Notes: generated by a model from the sequence alone, not told the origin. A DNA stretch of 64,000 nt from Flavobacteriales bacterium (GCA_018883325.1 VEQH01000001.1:62001-126000), one strand, 5' to 3'. Counted from the first letter of the stretch, positions 26,341 through 37,687 are shown. Made by a program: numbers and translations.

Positions 26341-27547
26341 ACGTATAGCTTTAATTACAACTTGGTTTCCTCCGCAAGAAAGTGTGGCGACGAATCGCAT
26401 GTTGGCTTTTGCTGAATTTTTAAGCGAAAGGTTTGAAGTGGAAGTTTTTTGTTTGGCAAAAGAAGAAAAATCCATTGATTGGAAACCGAATATTAAAGTG
26501 CATTACAGCGCTTCGAATGAAATTTTTGAACGCTTGCAAGACAAAACCTCTGACGGAGCTATTTTACACAAAATGAAAGTTGGAACGCGCATTATTTTAT
26601 CGAGAGTAATTCCAAATCCTTTGGTGAAATGGCAAAAATCGACGCTTTCAAAACTAAAACAAATTCATTCTAAAAATAATTTTGATTTCATCATCAGTTC
26701 TTACAGTCCACAAGAAGCACATTTGGTGGCAATTGATTTCAAAAAAGAGTACTCAAAAATTCCTTGGATTGCTGATATGCGCGACGAAATGGCTGCGAAT
26801 CCTTATTTAGATTCCAATACAAAAAATCGATTATTGGCAATAGAAAAAGAAGTCAATTTGTATGCAGATGCCTTGACGACGGTGAGCGAACCTATTTTAT
26901 TAGATTTCAAAAAGTCGATGCCAAACATTCGTTTTTTCGAAGAAATTAGAAACGGATTTAACCATGATTTTAAGCGCGATTTAACTTTAAATTCAACAAA
27001 TAAAACGTTCACGCTTGGCTATTTTGGAACTTTTTATGGTAAACGAAAACCAACGATTTTACTAGAAGCTTTGAAACAATTAACAGCAGAAAATGCAGCG
27101 TTTGACTTTCAATTAGAAATTATTGGAGCGCATCAAAACTTTACGATTCCGAGTGAAATTGCGAGCAAAATAAAAATGCATTCGCCTTTAGCATATAAAG
27201 AAGCAATCGCAAAAATGGCAACAATGGATGCAAACATTCAAATTCATCCGAAAAGCGAGCAAAAAGGAATTTTCACTGGAAAATTATTTGATTACATTTC
27301 AGTTCAAAAACCCGTTTTAGCGTTTGTGGACACCGAAGATGTTGCAGCTCAACTCATTCAAGATTTTAACTGCGGTTATGTTGCCGATTTTTCTGATTTA
27401 GAAGCCAATAAAAAAGTAATTTTAGAAGCCTTTAACGATTGGAAAATGAACCAAATAAAATTTGCAACTAACGAACAAGTACAATCCTTGCATCGAAGAA
27501 ATCAGGTGGAGAATCTCACAAAACTTATTGAAAAATTGATCGCATGA
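26327..27547 (+). CDS. Glycosyltransferase, GT4-like
   Basis: A 406-residue protein of GT-B type. The N-terminus ITTWFPPQESVATNRMLAFAEFL is the typical first strand and loop of this subfamily. The first ATG in frame lies inside that motif (codon 25), so the TTG at 26327, overlapping the previous gene by 14 bases, is the best start. The C-terminal domain shows FTLGYFGTFYGKRKPTILLEAL and the donor-site stretch MDANIQIHPKSEQKGIFTGKLFDYISVQKPVLAF. It ends with a 4-base overlap (ATGA) into the next glycosyltransferase. A role in assembling the surface polysaccharide unit is inferred from the cluster. Confidence 0.8.
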   Translation: MQTTKRIALITTWFPPQESVATNRMLAFAEFLSERFEVEVFCLAKEEKSIDWKPNIKVHYSASNEIFERLQDKTSDGAILHKMKVGTRIILSRVIPNPLVKWQKSTLSKLKQIHSKNNFDFIISSYSPQEAHLVAIDFKKEYSKIPWIADMRDEMAANPYLDSNTKNRLLAIEKEVNLYADALTTVSEPILLDFKKSMPNIRFFEEIRNGFNHDFKRDLTLNSTNKTFTLGYFGTFYGKRKPTILLEALKQLTAENAAFDFQLEIIGAHQNFTIPSEIASKIKMHSPLAYKEAIAKMATMDANIQIHPKSEQKGIFTGKLFDYISVQKPVLAFVDTEDVAAQLIQDFNCGYVADFSDLEANKKVILEAFNDWKMNQIKFATNEQVQSLHRRNQVENLTKLIEKLIA

Positions 27548-28554
27548 AAATCCTACAAGTCGGTCCGAATTCTGTTCATGTTTCCTCTTATATTTCAGCT
27601 TTGAGTGAGATTGAAAAAGACATTTATCTACTTTCAGAAGAAATTTGTGACTTTAAAGGTGTCAAGGAAAATTTTGTGATTTCCTTTCGAAGTTTAAATC
27701 CTTTGAGCGTTTTAAAAAGCAATCGAAAACTCAAACAACTATTGCAGCAATTAAAACCTGATGTCATTCACATGCACCAAGTCAATCGTTCGGCTTATTT
27801 TGTGAGTCGAATTGCGCAAAAATTGAACATTCGGGTAGTAACAACAGCTTGGGGAAGCGATGTGCTTTTGATACCAAAACAAAATGTTTTTTTCAAGTTT
27901 TTGGTGACTCAAACTTTGAAGAATTCTGCAATAGTCACCGCGGATTCGGAAGACATGGTTCAAGCGATGAAAGCATTGCATCCACAAGGAAATTTTAAAC
28001 TTTTACAATACGGAATCGACCCAATTAAAGCTACGGAGAAAGAAAAAATTGTGTATTCCAATCGCTTGCACGAACCGCTTTACAGAATTGAAAAAGTCAT
28101 CGAATATTTCAACGAATTTTCTGCGCAATATCCCGATTGGAAATTAGTGATTGCAGGAACTGGTTCTCAAACCGAACAATTAAAGTCGCTTGTAAATTCG
28201 AGTGAAATAGCAGAAAAAACAAGCTTTGTGGGTTGGCAAAAGAAACCTGAAAACAGCGCTTGGTACGCCAAATCAAGTATTTACATTTCGATTCCATCCA
28301 GTGACGGAACATCTGTTAGTGTTTTAGAAGCGATGTCAGCGGGTTGTATTCCTGTTGTGGCAGATTTACCTGTTTCGCACGAATGGATTGCATCTGGAAA
28401 AAACGGCGTAATTGAAAAGTCAGGTGAAAATCCGTTGTTAAAAGCGCTTGAAATCGACCACGAAGCCTGTTCAGAATTCAATGCAAACCTCATCGATGAA
28501 AAAGCCACAAGAGCAGCAAGTATGAAATTGTTTATTGGATTTTATAAACCTTAA
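27544..28554 (+). CDS. Glycosyltransferase family 4
   Basis: A 336-residue GT-B enzyme and the last gene of the polysaccharide operon. Landmarks are KPDVIHMHQVNRSAYFVSRIA (donor and acceptor domain boundary typical of GT4), TTAWGSDVLL, VTADSEDMVQAM, WKLVIAGTGSQTEQL, TSFVGWQ, and ISIPSSDGTSVSVLEAMSAGCIPVVADLP, which contains the conserved nucleotide-sugar binding region. It is slightly shorter than many GT4 enzymes. It starts inside the previous gene (ATGA overlap). The next gene is convergent, with only 3 bases between the stops and no terminator visible. Confidence 0.85.
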   Translation: MKILQVGPNSVHVSSYISALSEIEKDIYLLSEEICDFKGVKENFVISFRSLNPLSVLKSNRKLKQLLQQLKPDVIHMHQVNRSAYFVSRIAQKLNIRVVTTAWGSDVLLIPKQNVFFKFLVTQTLKNSAIVTADSEDMVQAMKALHPQGNFKLLQYGIDPIKATEKEKIVYSNRLHEPLYRIEKVIEYFNEFSAQYPDWKLVIAGTGSQTEQLKSLVNSSEIAEKTSFVGWQKKPENSAWYAKSSIYISIPSSDGTSVSVLEAMSAGCIPVVADLPVSHEWIASGKNGVIEKSGENPLLKALEIDHEACSEFNANLIDEKATRAASMKLFIGFYKP

Positions 28555-28557
28555 AGT

Positions 28558-29415
28558 CTAAATAAACTCAAAATCAACCCTGCGATTTTTCCGTTTTCCA
28601 TCTTCCGTTTTGTTGCTGTCAACTGGTTTTTTCTCTCCTTTATAATCTGTAACAATTCGATCGCGTCTTAAACCATTTGCTTCGAAAAACAAAATAATTG
28701 ACTCAGTTCTTCTTTTCGATAATTTATTGTTAAAACTATCCGAACCATCAGCATCTGTATGACCTGTGATTTTAATTCTTAAATCCGAATGACTTTTGAC
28801 CATTTTAATCATTTTCAAGAGGTACGATTTATACTCTTCCTTTAAAACATCTTTTCCATAATCGAAATAAACCGATTCAAACTTGAAAGCTTTTAGTTCT
28901 TCCAAACGCTTTATCGGTGAGGATAATCCATTTTCTAAATCGGCATTAAAACGCAAAAACCAAGAGTGGTTCATCAAGGTTTCATTCTTGTCATTAAACT
29001 CAAATTTCGATTTATAGAGAATGATTTTACCTGATGCACTTGGACATTTTTTACTTGTGTAAATGCCTTCAAAATAACCTGATTCTTCGTTGTAGTTTAA
29101 TTTTAGTTGACGCAAACAGGGATCTGTCACTTTTTCGGTTTGTTTCAAAACACGATCTTCTGACAATTCAATTGAACTTGCTGTTTGAGTTTTTCCAGAA
29201 ATCTTAATTACCGAAAAATTAGTTGAATTGTAAATTTCCTCTCGAATTTTCCCATCAATTAAACCGTTGATAACTGAAATTGTCAAATAAATCGGTTTTC
29301 CTTCTTTCCAATTTTTATCATTTTCAACTACTATCCCTTGCCATTCGCCACTTAATTTAAGCTGTGCAAACGAATAGAAATTAATAAGTAAAAATAAAAG
29401 CGCTAGGTTTTTCAT
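28558..29415 (-). CDS. OmpA-family outer-membrane/peptidoglycan-binding protein
   Basis: A 285-residue protein with an N-terminal signal peptide (MKNLALLFLLINFYSFAQ). Residues about 20-140 form a beta-rich domain of unknown function (LSGEWQGIVV... YNEESGYFEGIYTSKKCP). Residues about 175-285 are an OmpA C-terminal domain: VYFDYGKDVLKEEYKSYL, ITGHTDADGSDSFNNKLSKRRTE and the end KRKNRRVDFEFI. This domain binds diaminopimelate in peptidoglycan. The protein probably tethers an outer-membrane or periplasmic module to the wall. The gene is alone and convergent with the polysaccharide operon. Confidence 0.85.
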   Translation of the reverse strand: MKNLALLFLLINFYSFAQLKLSGEWQGIVVENDKNWKEGKPIYLTISVINGLIDGKIREEIYNSTNFSVIKISGKTQTASSIELSEDRVLKQTEKVTDPCLRQLKLNYNEESGYFEGIYTSKKCPSASGKIILYKSKFEFNDKNETLMNHSWFLRFNADLENGLSSPIKRLEELKAFKFESVYFDYGKDVLKEEYKSYLLKMIKMVKSHSDLRIKITGHTDADGSDSFNNKLSKRRTESIILFFEANGLRRDRIVTDYKGEKKPVDSNKTEDGKRKNRRVDFEFI

Positions 29416-29508
29416 TATTGACGTATTCGATTTTTCTCAAAAAATGTTCCAATAAAAAGTAAAGATGAACTATATTCGTTGATTATTGTTTAAAATAAAA
29501 AGTCACAA

Positions 29509-30060
29509 ATGAAATTAATAGCAGCAATGAGCATCGGAATTTTAAGTTTAGCAATGGTTTTAAGCTCTTCAACAGCAAGTAAAGAGTCGATTCATCAATT
29601 CAAAGTAGAAGATATTGAAGGAAAAACATTTGATTTTAGTTCATTGAAAGGAAAAAAAATCATGGTTGTAAATACTGCTTCTAAGTGTGGGTTAACGCCT
29701 CAATACGAAAAATTGGAAGCAATTTATAAAAAGTATAAAAGCAAAAACTTTGTGATTATCGGTTTTCCAGCAAATGATTTCATGTCGCAAGAACCTGGTT
29801 CTGACCAAGAAATTGCTACATTCTGTCAAAAAAATTACGGTGTTACTTTCCCAATGATGTCTAAGATTTCTGTAAAAGGAAACGATATGCACCCAGTTTA
29901 TAAATTTTTAACTGAAAAAAGTAGAAATGGACTGGAAGACAATAAAGTTGAATGGAATTTTCAAAAGTACCTTTTAGATGAAAATGGTTATTTGGTAAAA
30001 GTTATTTCGCCTAGAGTTCAACCAGATGATGCTTCGATTATTGAATGGATTGAAAAGTAA
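29509..30060 (+). CDS. Glutathione peroxidase family thiol peroxidase
   Basis: A 183-residue protein with a hydrophobic, signal-like N-terminus (residues 1-22), suggesting export. The thioredoxin-fold core has the peroxidatic cysteine in NTASKCGLTPQ (Cys60), FPANDFMSQEPG where many family members read FPCNQF, and VEWNFQKYL with the Trp and Asn of the active site. A second cysteine in ATFCQKNYGV is at the place of the resolving cysteine of plant-type enzymes, so reduction by thioredoxin rather than glutathione is likely. The role is peroxide detoxification. It is an isolated gene upstream of gyrB with 144 bases between the two. Confidence 0.9.
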   Translation: MKLIAAMSIGILSLAMVLSSSTASKESIHQFKVEDIEGKTFDFSSLKGKKIMVVNTASKCGLTPQYEKLEAIYKKYKSKNFVIIGFPANDFMSQEPGSDQEIATFCQKNYGVTFPMMSKISVKGNDMHPVYKFLTEKSRNGLEDNKVEWNFQKYLLDENGYLVKVISPRVQPDDASIIEWIEK

Positions 30061-30114
30061 TTATTAGTTGTATTCAAAACACTTCAAACCGTTGAAATAT
30101 TGTTGATAAGTTAA

Positions 30115-32157
<2,043 letters not shown>

Positions 32158-32179
32158 TTTTTCAATCTAAAAATTATAG

Positions 32180-32216
32180 AATCCCACTCGAATTTTTCAA
32201 GTGGGATTTTTTTTTG
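32180..32216 (+). terminator. Rho-independent terminator of gyrB
   Basis: AATCCCACT and AGTGGGATT arms close a short loop and are followed by nine T, 23 bases after the gyrB stop. Confidence 0.9.
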
Positions 32217-32930
32217 TTTTAGTAGATAAAACCATGAAATTCAAGACCGAATCTTGTTCGCTAATATTTATAAAAGTACTCTCACTTCGGTTAAATTCTT
32301 GATTTTTCAGATTAAAGTATTTTTTAACTAGTACGATTATGTGTAGAAAAAGAATTCTAATTAAAACTTACCAAAAGAACTAAACGAAACTAATATTCTA
32401 TTAAAATGAAGTATAAAAATGATGGATCAAGACAAAAACGTGGGGGGAAATAATTTTACAGGATTAATTTTCTTTGTTGAAAAAAGAGAACTTGAATAAT
32501 TACATTGAACTATTAAAGCTCATCTTGTCACCGTTTATGATAGATGATTTTTGAGGCTTAAAAAATGTGTCGTTATTCCTCTATAGATTACCCCAAATTA
32601 AAGCTTAAATCCCCAACATTTTGCACATACACTAGTAATCTCCCTTAATTTTCTTAATGCCTTAATGGTTTGTTTTACCATTAAGAAATTAAGGTTCATT
32701 AAGATTAATTTGACTTAATTTTCAAAAGTGCGCTTTAAGTCCTAAAATCAAAGCATTAAGAGTTTTGGGGGTCGAAATATGTCATTTTTCCTATACTGAT
32801 TGAAGCAGATGTATGCCTAAATCCCTAACATTTTGCATTGGTCTAAAATGATTTCAGATTCAATCAACTTTCTTTTAATACTTCAATTGAACGCAGCGCT
32901 TTTCAATTAGCATATAGTTAAACTTACAGC
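32217..32930. other. Long gene-free gap with degenerate direct repeats and a hairpin
   Basis: About 714 bases with no gene that I can support; only frames shorter than 30 codons occur. Two copies of a 20-base word (TAAATCCC, C or T, AACATTTTGCA) lie at 32606-32625 and 32818-32837 with one mismatch. Weaker similarity extends about 50 bases upstream of each. Between them is a stretch rich in CTTAAT words, including a perfect 9-pair hairpin CTTAATGGT / ACCATTAAG at 32661-32669 and 32677-32685. It may be the remains of a duplicated or mobile element. Confidence 0.6.
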
Positions 32931-32957
32931 AAAAAAAAACCGCTTTACAGCGGTTTT
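32931..32957 (-). terminator. Rho-independent terminator of the second TonB-like gene
   Basis: On the minus strand AACCGCTGTAAAGCGGTT forms a 7-8 pair hairpin with a tiny loop, followed by a run of nine T, 23 bases after the stop at 32980. Confidence 0.88.
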
Positions 32958-32979
32958 ATATTTTGAACTAAGTTAATTC

Positions 32980-33651
32980 TTAATTTAATTGGAAGTTGAT
33001 TGGTAAACGACAACGTGTACGAGCTTTTTTACCTTTTGCCTCACCTGGAGTCCAAGGTGGCATACTTCTAACTACACGTTTTGCTTCTCTATCTAATTCT
33101 TCACTCACACCTTTCTCAACTGCTACGTTTGATACAGAACCATCTGCTTCTACAACGAAAGATAAGAATACTCTTCCTTGCTCATTCATTTCAATTGAAG
33201 TTTGAGGATATTGAATATTTGAGTTAATCCATTTCATCATTGCAGCAGGTCCACCTGGGAAAGTAGCTTCAACATCTGGGAACTCAATAATCTCTTCTAC
33301 AACAGTGATAATTTCTTCTTCAGCAATTTCAACAACTGGTGGAACCTCAACAACTGTTACAGGCTCTTCCTCTTTATTTTCTTCCACAATGATTTCCTGG
33401 TCAGTTACAGGCGCCGGGACGTTAACTTGAGGCGTTTGTGCTGGAGGTGGTGGAGTTTCTTCTTTTTTAACTTCTTGTTGAAACACATTATTAGCTGCTT
33501 TATCATCTAACTTAGATAAATCATCATCAGTATTAATGCTTTGAAAAGTAAATGCGGCTAATGTTAAACCTGCAATGTAATTCAAACCAACCATGAAAAG
33601 ACTTGAGCGCATTCCCTCTGCGTCAGCTTCTATACTTTTTTTTACTTCCAT
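32980..33651 (-). CDS. TonB-like energy transducer protein (second copy)
   Basis: A 223-residue protein: a cytoplasmic head, one membrane segment at about residues 17-36 (LFMVGLNYIAGLTLAAFTF), an acidic and proline-rich periplasmic spacer (EETPPPPAQ, then Glu/Val-rich repeats) and a TonB C-terminal domain (MMKWINSNIQYPQTSIEMNE, VFLSFVVEADGSVSNVAV, RSMPPWTPGEA, RLPINFQLN). It follows gcvH by 43 bases on the same strand, an arrangement I recognise from other Flavobacteriales. It has its own promoter-like box overlapping the gcvH stop. Compared with the copy at 7606-8319, the spacer is acidic rather than mixed-charge. Confidence 0.87.
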   Translation of the reverse strand: MEVKKSIEADAEGMRSSLFMVGLNYIAGLTLAAFTFQSINTDDDLSKLDDKAANNVFQQEVKKEETPPPPAQTPQVNVPAPVTDQEIIVEENKEEEPVTVVEVPPVVEIAEEEIITVVEEIIEFPDVEATFPGGPAAMMKWINSNIQYPQTSIEMNEQGRVFLSFVVEADGSVSNVAVEKGVSEELDREAKRVVRSMPPWTPGEAKGKKARTRCRLPINFQLN

Positions 33652-33689
33652 TGTTTTTTATTTTAACAACAATTTAACAACTATCGTAC

Positions 33690-33697
33690 CAAAATTA
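33690..33697 (-). promoter_or_regulatory. Promoter -7 box for the second TonB-like gene
   Basis: The minus strand reads TAATTTTG (TAnnTTTG), overlapping the gcvH stop codon, with a predicted start about 32 bases before the TonB-like ATG. The gene may therefore be transcribed both with gcvH and alone. Confidence 0.4.
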
Positions 33698-34072
33698 ATG
33701 AACAAGCGCTTGGTAAGCAGCATTATCTAATAATGCATCAATTTCAGCAGGGTTAGAAATTTTAACTTTTACCATCCACCCTGCTCCGTAAGGATCTGAA
33801 TTTACTAATTCTGGATTTCCGTCTAACTCTTCATTAAACTCCAAAATCTCTCCACTCAATGGCATAAATAAATCTGAAACAGTTTTAACTGCTTCTATTG
33901 AACCAAAAACCTCTTCTTGTGCAATTGTTTCTCCAACCGTTTCAATTTCAACATAAACGATATCACCTAATTCACTTTGTGCAAATTCTGTAATTCCTAC
34001 AGTTGCGATATCACCATCAATTTTAACCCACTCGTGGTCTTTTGTGTACTTTAATTCAGCTGGAATATTCAT
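33695..34072 (-). CDS. gcvH: Glycine cleavage system H protein
   Basis: A 125-residue lipoyl carrier. [35 protein letters not shown] opens the barwell fold, [21 protein letters not shown] carries the lipoylated lysine (Lys63), and [15 protein letters not shown] closes it. In the cytoplasm it shuttles the aminomethyl group between the P and T proteins during glycine breakdown. The other gcv genes are not in the window, which is usual for Bacteroidota. It is followed closely by a TonB-like gene and has its own promoter box. Confidence 0.96.
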   Translation of the reverse strand: MNIPAELKYTKDHEWVKIDGDIATVGITEFAQSELGDIVYVEIETVGETIAQEEVFGSIEAVKTVSDLFMPLSGEILEFNEELDGNPELVNSDPYGAGWMVKVKISNPAEIDALLDNAAYQALVH

Positions 34073-34089
34073 TTTAAAAAAAGTTTTGA

Positions 34090-34097
34090 CAAATGTA
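34090..34097 (-). promoter_or_regulatory. Promoter -7 box for gcvH
   Basis: The minus strand reads TACATTTG (TAnnTTTG), ending 17 bases before the gcvH ATG, giving a leader of roughly 10 bases. Confidence 0.55.
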
Positions 34098-34157
34098 ATA
34101 AAATGAAGGTTGAAAAATTAAGTATCCTTAAAAATATTGCAAAAAATGGCTGTTTTG

Positions 34158-34814
34158 TTAAAAACCTTCAATTTTTGTGTATATTTTACCACTCCAATAG
34201 AGAGCTTTTAGGCTATTGATGTCGTTTTCAAACGTAAAACTAAAGGTTGCTTTAAAAATTCCTTTGTCAAAAGCTTCTTTATCTAAGAACATTTTACCGC
34301 CATTCAAGTGAAAAATTTTAGTAGCCCCATTATTCGGTTTATGATAAGCCCAAGCTGTTAAATAATCGTCCTTGATTCTAAAAAACAAATTACAGTTTGA
34401 AGTTGAATCTTGAATCACACTTCCTTCAAGAACAAAATTTCCGTATCTTCTTACTTTTATGAAATTAGATGGCTTCCAATCATAAAGTGTGCTTCTAGAC
34501 TCCAAAGAATGATATTTCCTAGTTGAGTCGATAATTTGATAGTAGACATCGGTCGAATCGCTTAAAATCAATCCTTCTTCATCCATCATTTTTTGAACGC
34601 GCTCAGAACAGTTTTTTAAACAAGCAATTTGCTGCGCATTGTTTAATCCAATATTTTCTGCGAACGACCATTTTGAGGCAAAGGAAAAATCACCTCGCAG
34701 ATTATTGAACCACTCAATGGGAATTACAATACCATTATCTGTCGAATTATTATTTGACTTCAATAAAAATCCGAAACTCAATAAAAAACAGAATAAAACA
34801 ATACTTTTCCTCAA
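34158..34814 (-). CDS. Hypothetical secreted protein
   Basis: A 218-residue protein that I do not recognise. Residues 1-20 (MRKSIVLFCFLLSFGFLL) look like a signal peptide without a lipobox. The mature part is mixed polar with IEWFNNLRGDFSFASKWSF near the start, two cysteines in CLKNCSERVQ and a third in SNCNLFF, and a C-terminal beta-rich half (FKATFSFTFENDINSLKALYWSGKIYTKI). It lies 39 bases downstream of the lipoprotein serine hydrolase gene on the same strand, so the two may be cotranscribed. The periplasm or outer surface is the likely location. Confidence 0.65.
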   Translation of the reverse strand: MRKSIVLFCFLLSFGFLLKSNNNSTDNGIVIPIEWFNNLRGDFSFASKWSFAENIGLNNAQQIACLKNCSERVQKMMDEEGLILSDSTDVYYQIIDSTRKYHSLESRSTLYDWKPSNFIKVRRYGNFVLEGSVIQDSTSNCNLFFRIKDDYLTAWAYHKPNNGATKIFHLNGGKMFLDKEAFDKGIFKATFSFTFENDINSLKALYWSGKIYTKIEGF

Positions 34815-34853
34815 AGCCTTTTATTATCTAATAAATGAATTCAATAAATCAAA

Positions 34854-36254
34854 TTATCGCTTCGAAAAGTAATAACTGTTCTTTCCTTCCTCAAGAATTA
34901 CGCCTTTTATTCTATCCTTATCAAATTCAACTAATACCTTTCTACCGTGTTTTTTATCTTCAAATGTAACATCAGAAGAAGGAACTAAATGACATTCAAA
35001 ATTTTCACCATTGCATTTCATGATTACTTTTCCTGCTTCGTCGTAAATATAAATCTCTTTTCCAAACTTGTTTTTATATGTTCCAATCAATTTTGAATTG
35101 TATAATTCTTGACTATCAACTACTTTATTTAATGGAAAATGTGAAAGTTTTGAGAAACTTCTTCCCCAATGCACATCAACTTCAGTTGTACCTGTTCGAA
35201 TTATAATTGTATTGTTTTCTGGGTTAACATACACTATTTGTCCACCGTAACCACCTGCGAAAAAATCTGATTTATTAAATACATTTTCCAACGGATAAGT
35301 ATCTAACCAAAAACAATTTGTGTAAGACGTTGATTTTCCTTGAATTGTATCTCTTTTTGCAGTTGCTTTCACCCAATCTTCTGGAATAATTTGTTTCCCA
35401 TTCCAATTGCCATTTTTCAAATAAAGCAAACCGAACTTTGCTAAATCTTTTGGATTTGCTGAAATACCACCAAAATATTTATGAAATCCTTTATCATCTT
35501 TTGAAGAAAGCGCGTTGTATTCCATTCCCATTGGTTCCCATATTTTTTCTTTGAAATAGGTTTCAAAAGACTTTCCTGTTGCTTTTTCAAGACAAATTCC
35601 TAGAAGTTGAGTTGTAATTGATGAATATTGAAACTTTGTTCCTGGCGCATGTCTTAATTTCGTTTTCAAAGCTCTTTTATTTTGGTCTTTAGCGTAATAA
35701 AACAAACCCAATCTCAAAATATCGCCGTAATCATTTTCATTCAAGCCTGAAGTCATTTGTAGCAAATTGTTAATTGTCATTTTCTCTTTCCCGTTGTATT
35801 TAAAAGAAGGGATAAAATCACTCACCAATTGATCTACACTTTTTATATAACCTTCATTTATTGCAATTCCCACCAATGCAGAAGTGAAGGACTTACTAAC
35901 AGAAAATACTGTTCTCAAACTATCTGGTTCAAAACCATTAAAATACTTTTCATAAACGATTGTGTCATTTTTGATAACAATAAACGAAAGTGTTCCTTGA
36001 GAAATCAAAAATTCTTCAGGTGATTTATAATTGTAAACTTTCTTATTATCGTTTGAAATCGCCCATAAAAATTCATCCGGCAAAGTTGAAGTCGATGCCG
36101 ATCTTGGAATATGATAAGGTGTACTTGATTTCTCTATTGTTTCTGTCCTAAAAATCTTATAATCTGTCACATTTGGAACGTTGTAAATGATAGGTCTACA
36201 ACTAGATAATAATACCACAAGAACCAAGCTCTTGAAGAAGACAGATTTTTTCAT
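34854..36254 (-). CDS. Serine hydrolase of the beta-lactamase/PBP-like family, lipoprotein
   Basis: A 466-residue protein. The N-terminus MKKSVFFKSLVLVVLLSSC is a lipoprotein signal (lipobox LLSSC, Cys19). The catalytic SxxK motif is in TVFSVSKSF (Ser118, Lys121). The Tyr of the second motif is in FQYSSITTQLLGI, and a glycine-rich segment, FFAGGYGGQIVYVNPENN, stands where the HxG/KTG motif occurs. Family members include class C-like beta-lactamases, D-aminopeptidases and esterases (EstB type); many are not beta-lactamases. The extra C-terminal part (about 380-466) is beta-rich. It is likely anchored on a periplasmic membrane face; the substrate is unknown. Confidence 0.85.
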   Translation of the reverse strand: MKKSVFFKSLVLVVLLSSCRPIIYNVPNVTDYKIFRTETIEKSSTPYHIPRSASTSTLPDEFLWAISNDNKKVYNYKSPEEFLISQGTLSFIVIKNDTIVYEKYFNGFEPDSLRTVFSVSKSFTSALVGIAINEGYIKSVDQLVSDFIPSFKYNGKEKMTINNLLQMTSGLNENDYGDILRLGLFYYAKDQNKRALKTKLRHAPGTKFQYSSITTQLLGICLEKATGKSFETYFKEKIWEPMGMEYNALSSKDDKGFHKYFGGISANPKDLAKFGLLYLKNGNWNGKQIIPEDWVKATAKRDTIQGKSTSYTNCFWLDTYPLENVFNKSDFFAGGYGGQIVYVNPENNTIIIRTGTTEVDVHWGRSFSKLSHFPLNKVVDSQELYNSKLIGTYKNKFGKEIYIYDEAGKVIMKCNGENFECHLVPSSDVTFEDKKHGRKVLVEFDKDRIKGVILEEGKNSYYFSKR

Positions 36255-36571
36255 CGTTAAAAAAATAAATAATTGATTAATAGAGTTATACAGACAAAAA
36301 AGTTATTTTTTTATGCAAAAAACCTACCTTTTTTCTTTGCTTTGAAATTACAATTTAAAATCCAATTAAACCTCATCAATTTTCAATTTTTTAAAATATT
36401 TTTATGAGTCACTCATTTTTAAGTTTAAATGTTCTTTTTCGCTTATGAATAAGTAAAAATTCAACACGTAAATTAACTTCGTATTACGAGCGATTTGATT
36501 AAAACAAGCAAGCTTTTCTATACTGCCTAGCTAAGCAATAGAAATCACTATTTTTTTTGTAATATTGGTTT
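36255..36571. other. Intergenic region between divergent genes
   Basis: These 317 bases separate the serine hydrolase gene and the divergent esterase gene. No gene is seen. A perfect 13-base palindrome (ATGAGT, C, ACTCAT) at 36404-36416 could be a regulator site, but this is unsupported otherwise. A near-consensus -7 box (TAATATTG) lies just ahead of the esterase start. Confidence 0.5.
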
Positions 36572-37687
36572 ATGAAATCAATGTTATCAGCGCTCTTTTT
36601 ATTTTTCATAACTGTTGCCCAATCGCAAACCCTTGTCTCGATGAGTCACGACGGATTGTTACGCAACTTTATTTATTACAAACCAAGCACTTGGGAATCT
36701 TCTCAAACCTTACCATTACTTATCGTTTTGCACGGTTTAACTCAAACAGCGACTGGAATAATGGAAATTACTGATTTTAATACAATTGCAGAAGAGAATA
36801 ATTTCATTGTTTGCTATCCATCTGGAATTAATAACGCTTGGAACGCAAACATGAACGTTTCTGTTTCGAGCACGGACGATAAAGGCTTCATTGAAAAAAT
36901 AGTTGCTTATTTCCAATTGAATTTCAACACTGATTCACAAAAGCAATATTTATGTGGATTTTCAAACGGTGGATTTATGAGTCATAAAATGGCTTGTGAA
37001 TCCGAGGAGTGTTTCGCTGCAATCGCAACGGTTTCTGGTAACATGAGTGATACGGTTTACGCAAATTGTAATCCTAAATATTTAACTTCTATTTTACACA
37101 TGCACGGAACTACAGATGCCGTTGTCCCCTACTTAGGAAGCATCACAACTGGAGTTTCTGTTTCCCAAACAATGGATAAATGGCAACAATTTTTAGGTTG
37201 TGATCCGAATCCTAGCTCAATTGATTTACCAAATCCTAACCTTTTGGACTTGTCAACGGTTTCAAGAGAAACATACGCTAACTGCAATAACAGCAGCTTA
37301 GAATTAATAAAAATCGCAAACGGTGGACATCAATGGCCTGGAATTTCAACTTTCGTTGGTGGCGTAGGAAATATTAATATGGATATTTACTCACCACAAG
37401 TAATTTGGGATTTTCTAAATGGAAAATCGTGCCCAAATGCAGGTTTAAACGATTTTAATCTAGGTTCAATTTCTGTATTTCCAAATCCATTTAATTCCGA
37501 AATTACAATCGAAATGAATAAAGAAATTGCTTCAATTGAATTAAAAGATTTGAATGGAAAAACACACTTCTTTACGACCCAAAAACTAGGGAAAATTGAA
37601 ACCGATTTTTTAAATTCAGGTATTTATTTCCTGGAAGTCAAAACTTCAGAAAATCAACTTATCATTAAAAAACTAATCAAACATTAA
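36572..37687 (+). CDS. Secreted PHB-depolymerase/feruloyl-esterase-like hydrolase with T9SS domain
   Basis: A 371-residue protein with a signal peptide (residues 1-18, cleaved after AQSQ). The alpha/beta-hydrolase part (about 25-290) shows LPLLIVLHGLTQTATG, the nucleophile elbow CGFSNGGFMS (Ser131), ILHMHGTTDAVVPY with the catalytic Asp and NGGHQWPG with the catalytic His. This arrangement is that of the LpqC/PHB depolymerase/feruloyl esterase family. The last 80 residues are a T9SS sorting domain (ISVFPNPFNSEITI, ELKDLNGKTH, LNSGIYFLEVKT). It should therefore be an extracellular esterase; polyester and hydroxycinnamate esters are both possible substrates. Its stop overlaps the stop of the opposing gene by 4 bases. 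Confidence 0.88.
   Translation: MKSMLSALFLFFITVAQSQTLVSMSHDGLLRNFIYYKPSTWESSQTLPLLIVLHGLTQTATGIMEITDFNTIAEENNFIVCYPSGINNAWNANMNVSVSSTDDKGFIEKIVAYFQLNFNTDSQKQYLCGFSNGGFMSHKMACESEECFAAIATVSGNMSDTVYANCNPKYLTSILHMHGTTDAVVPYLGSITTGVSVSQTMDKWQQFLGCDPNPSSIDLPNPNLLDLSTVSRETYANCNNSSLELIKIANGGHQWPGISTFVGGVGNINMDIYSPQVIWDFLNGKSCPNAGLNDFNLGSISVFPNPFNSEITIEMNKEIASIELKDLNGKTHFFTTQKLGKIETDFLNSGIYFLEVKTSENQLIIKKLIKH

Noticed and set aside
34854-36254. Beta-lactamase as a resistance gene
   Set aside because: The SxxK serine hydrolase family is broad, and this lipoprotein has no features specific to true class C beta-lactamases.
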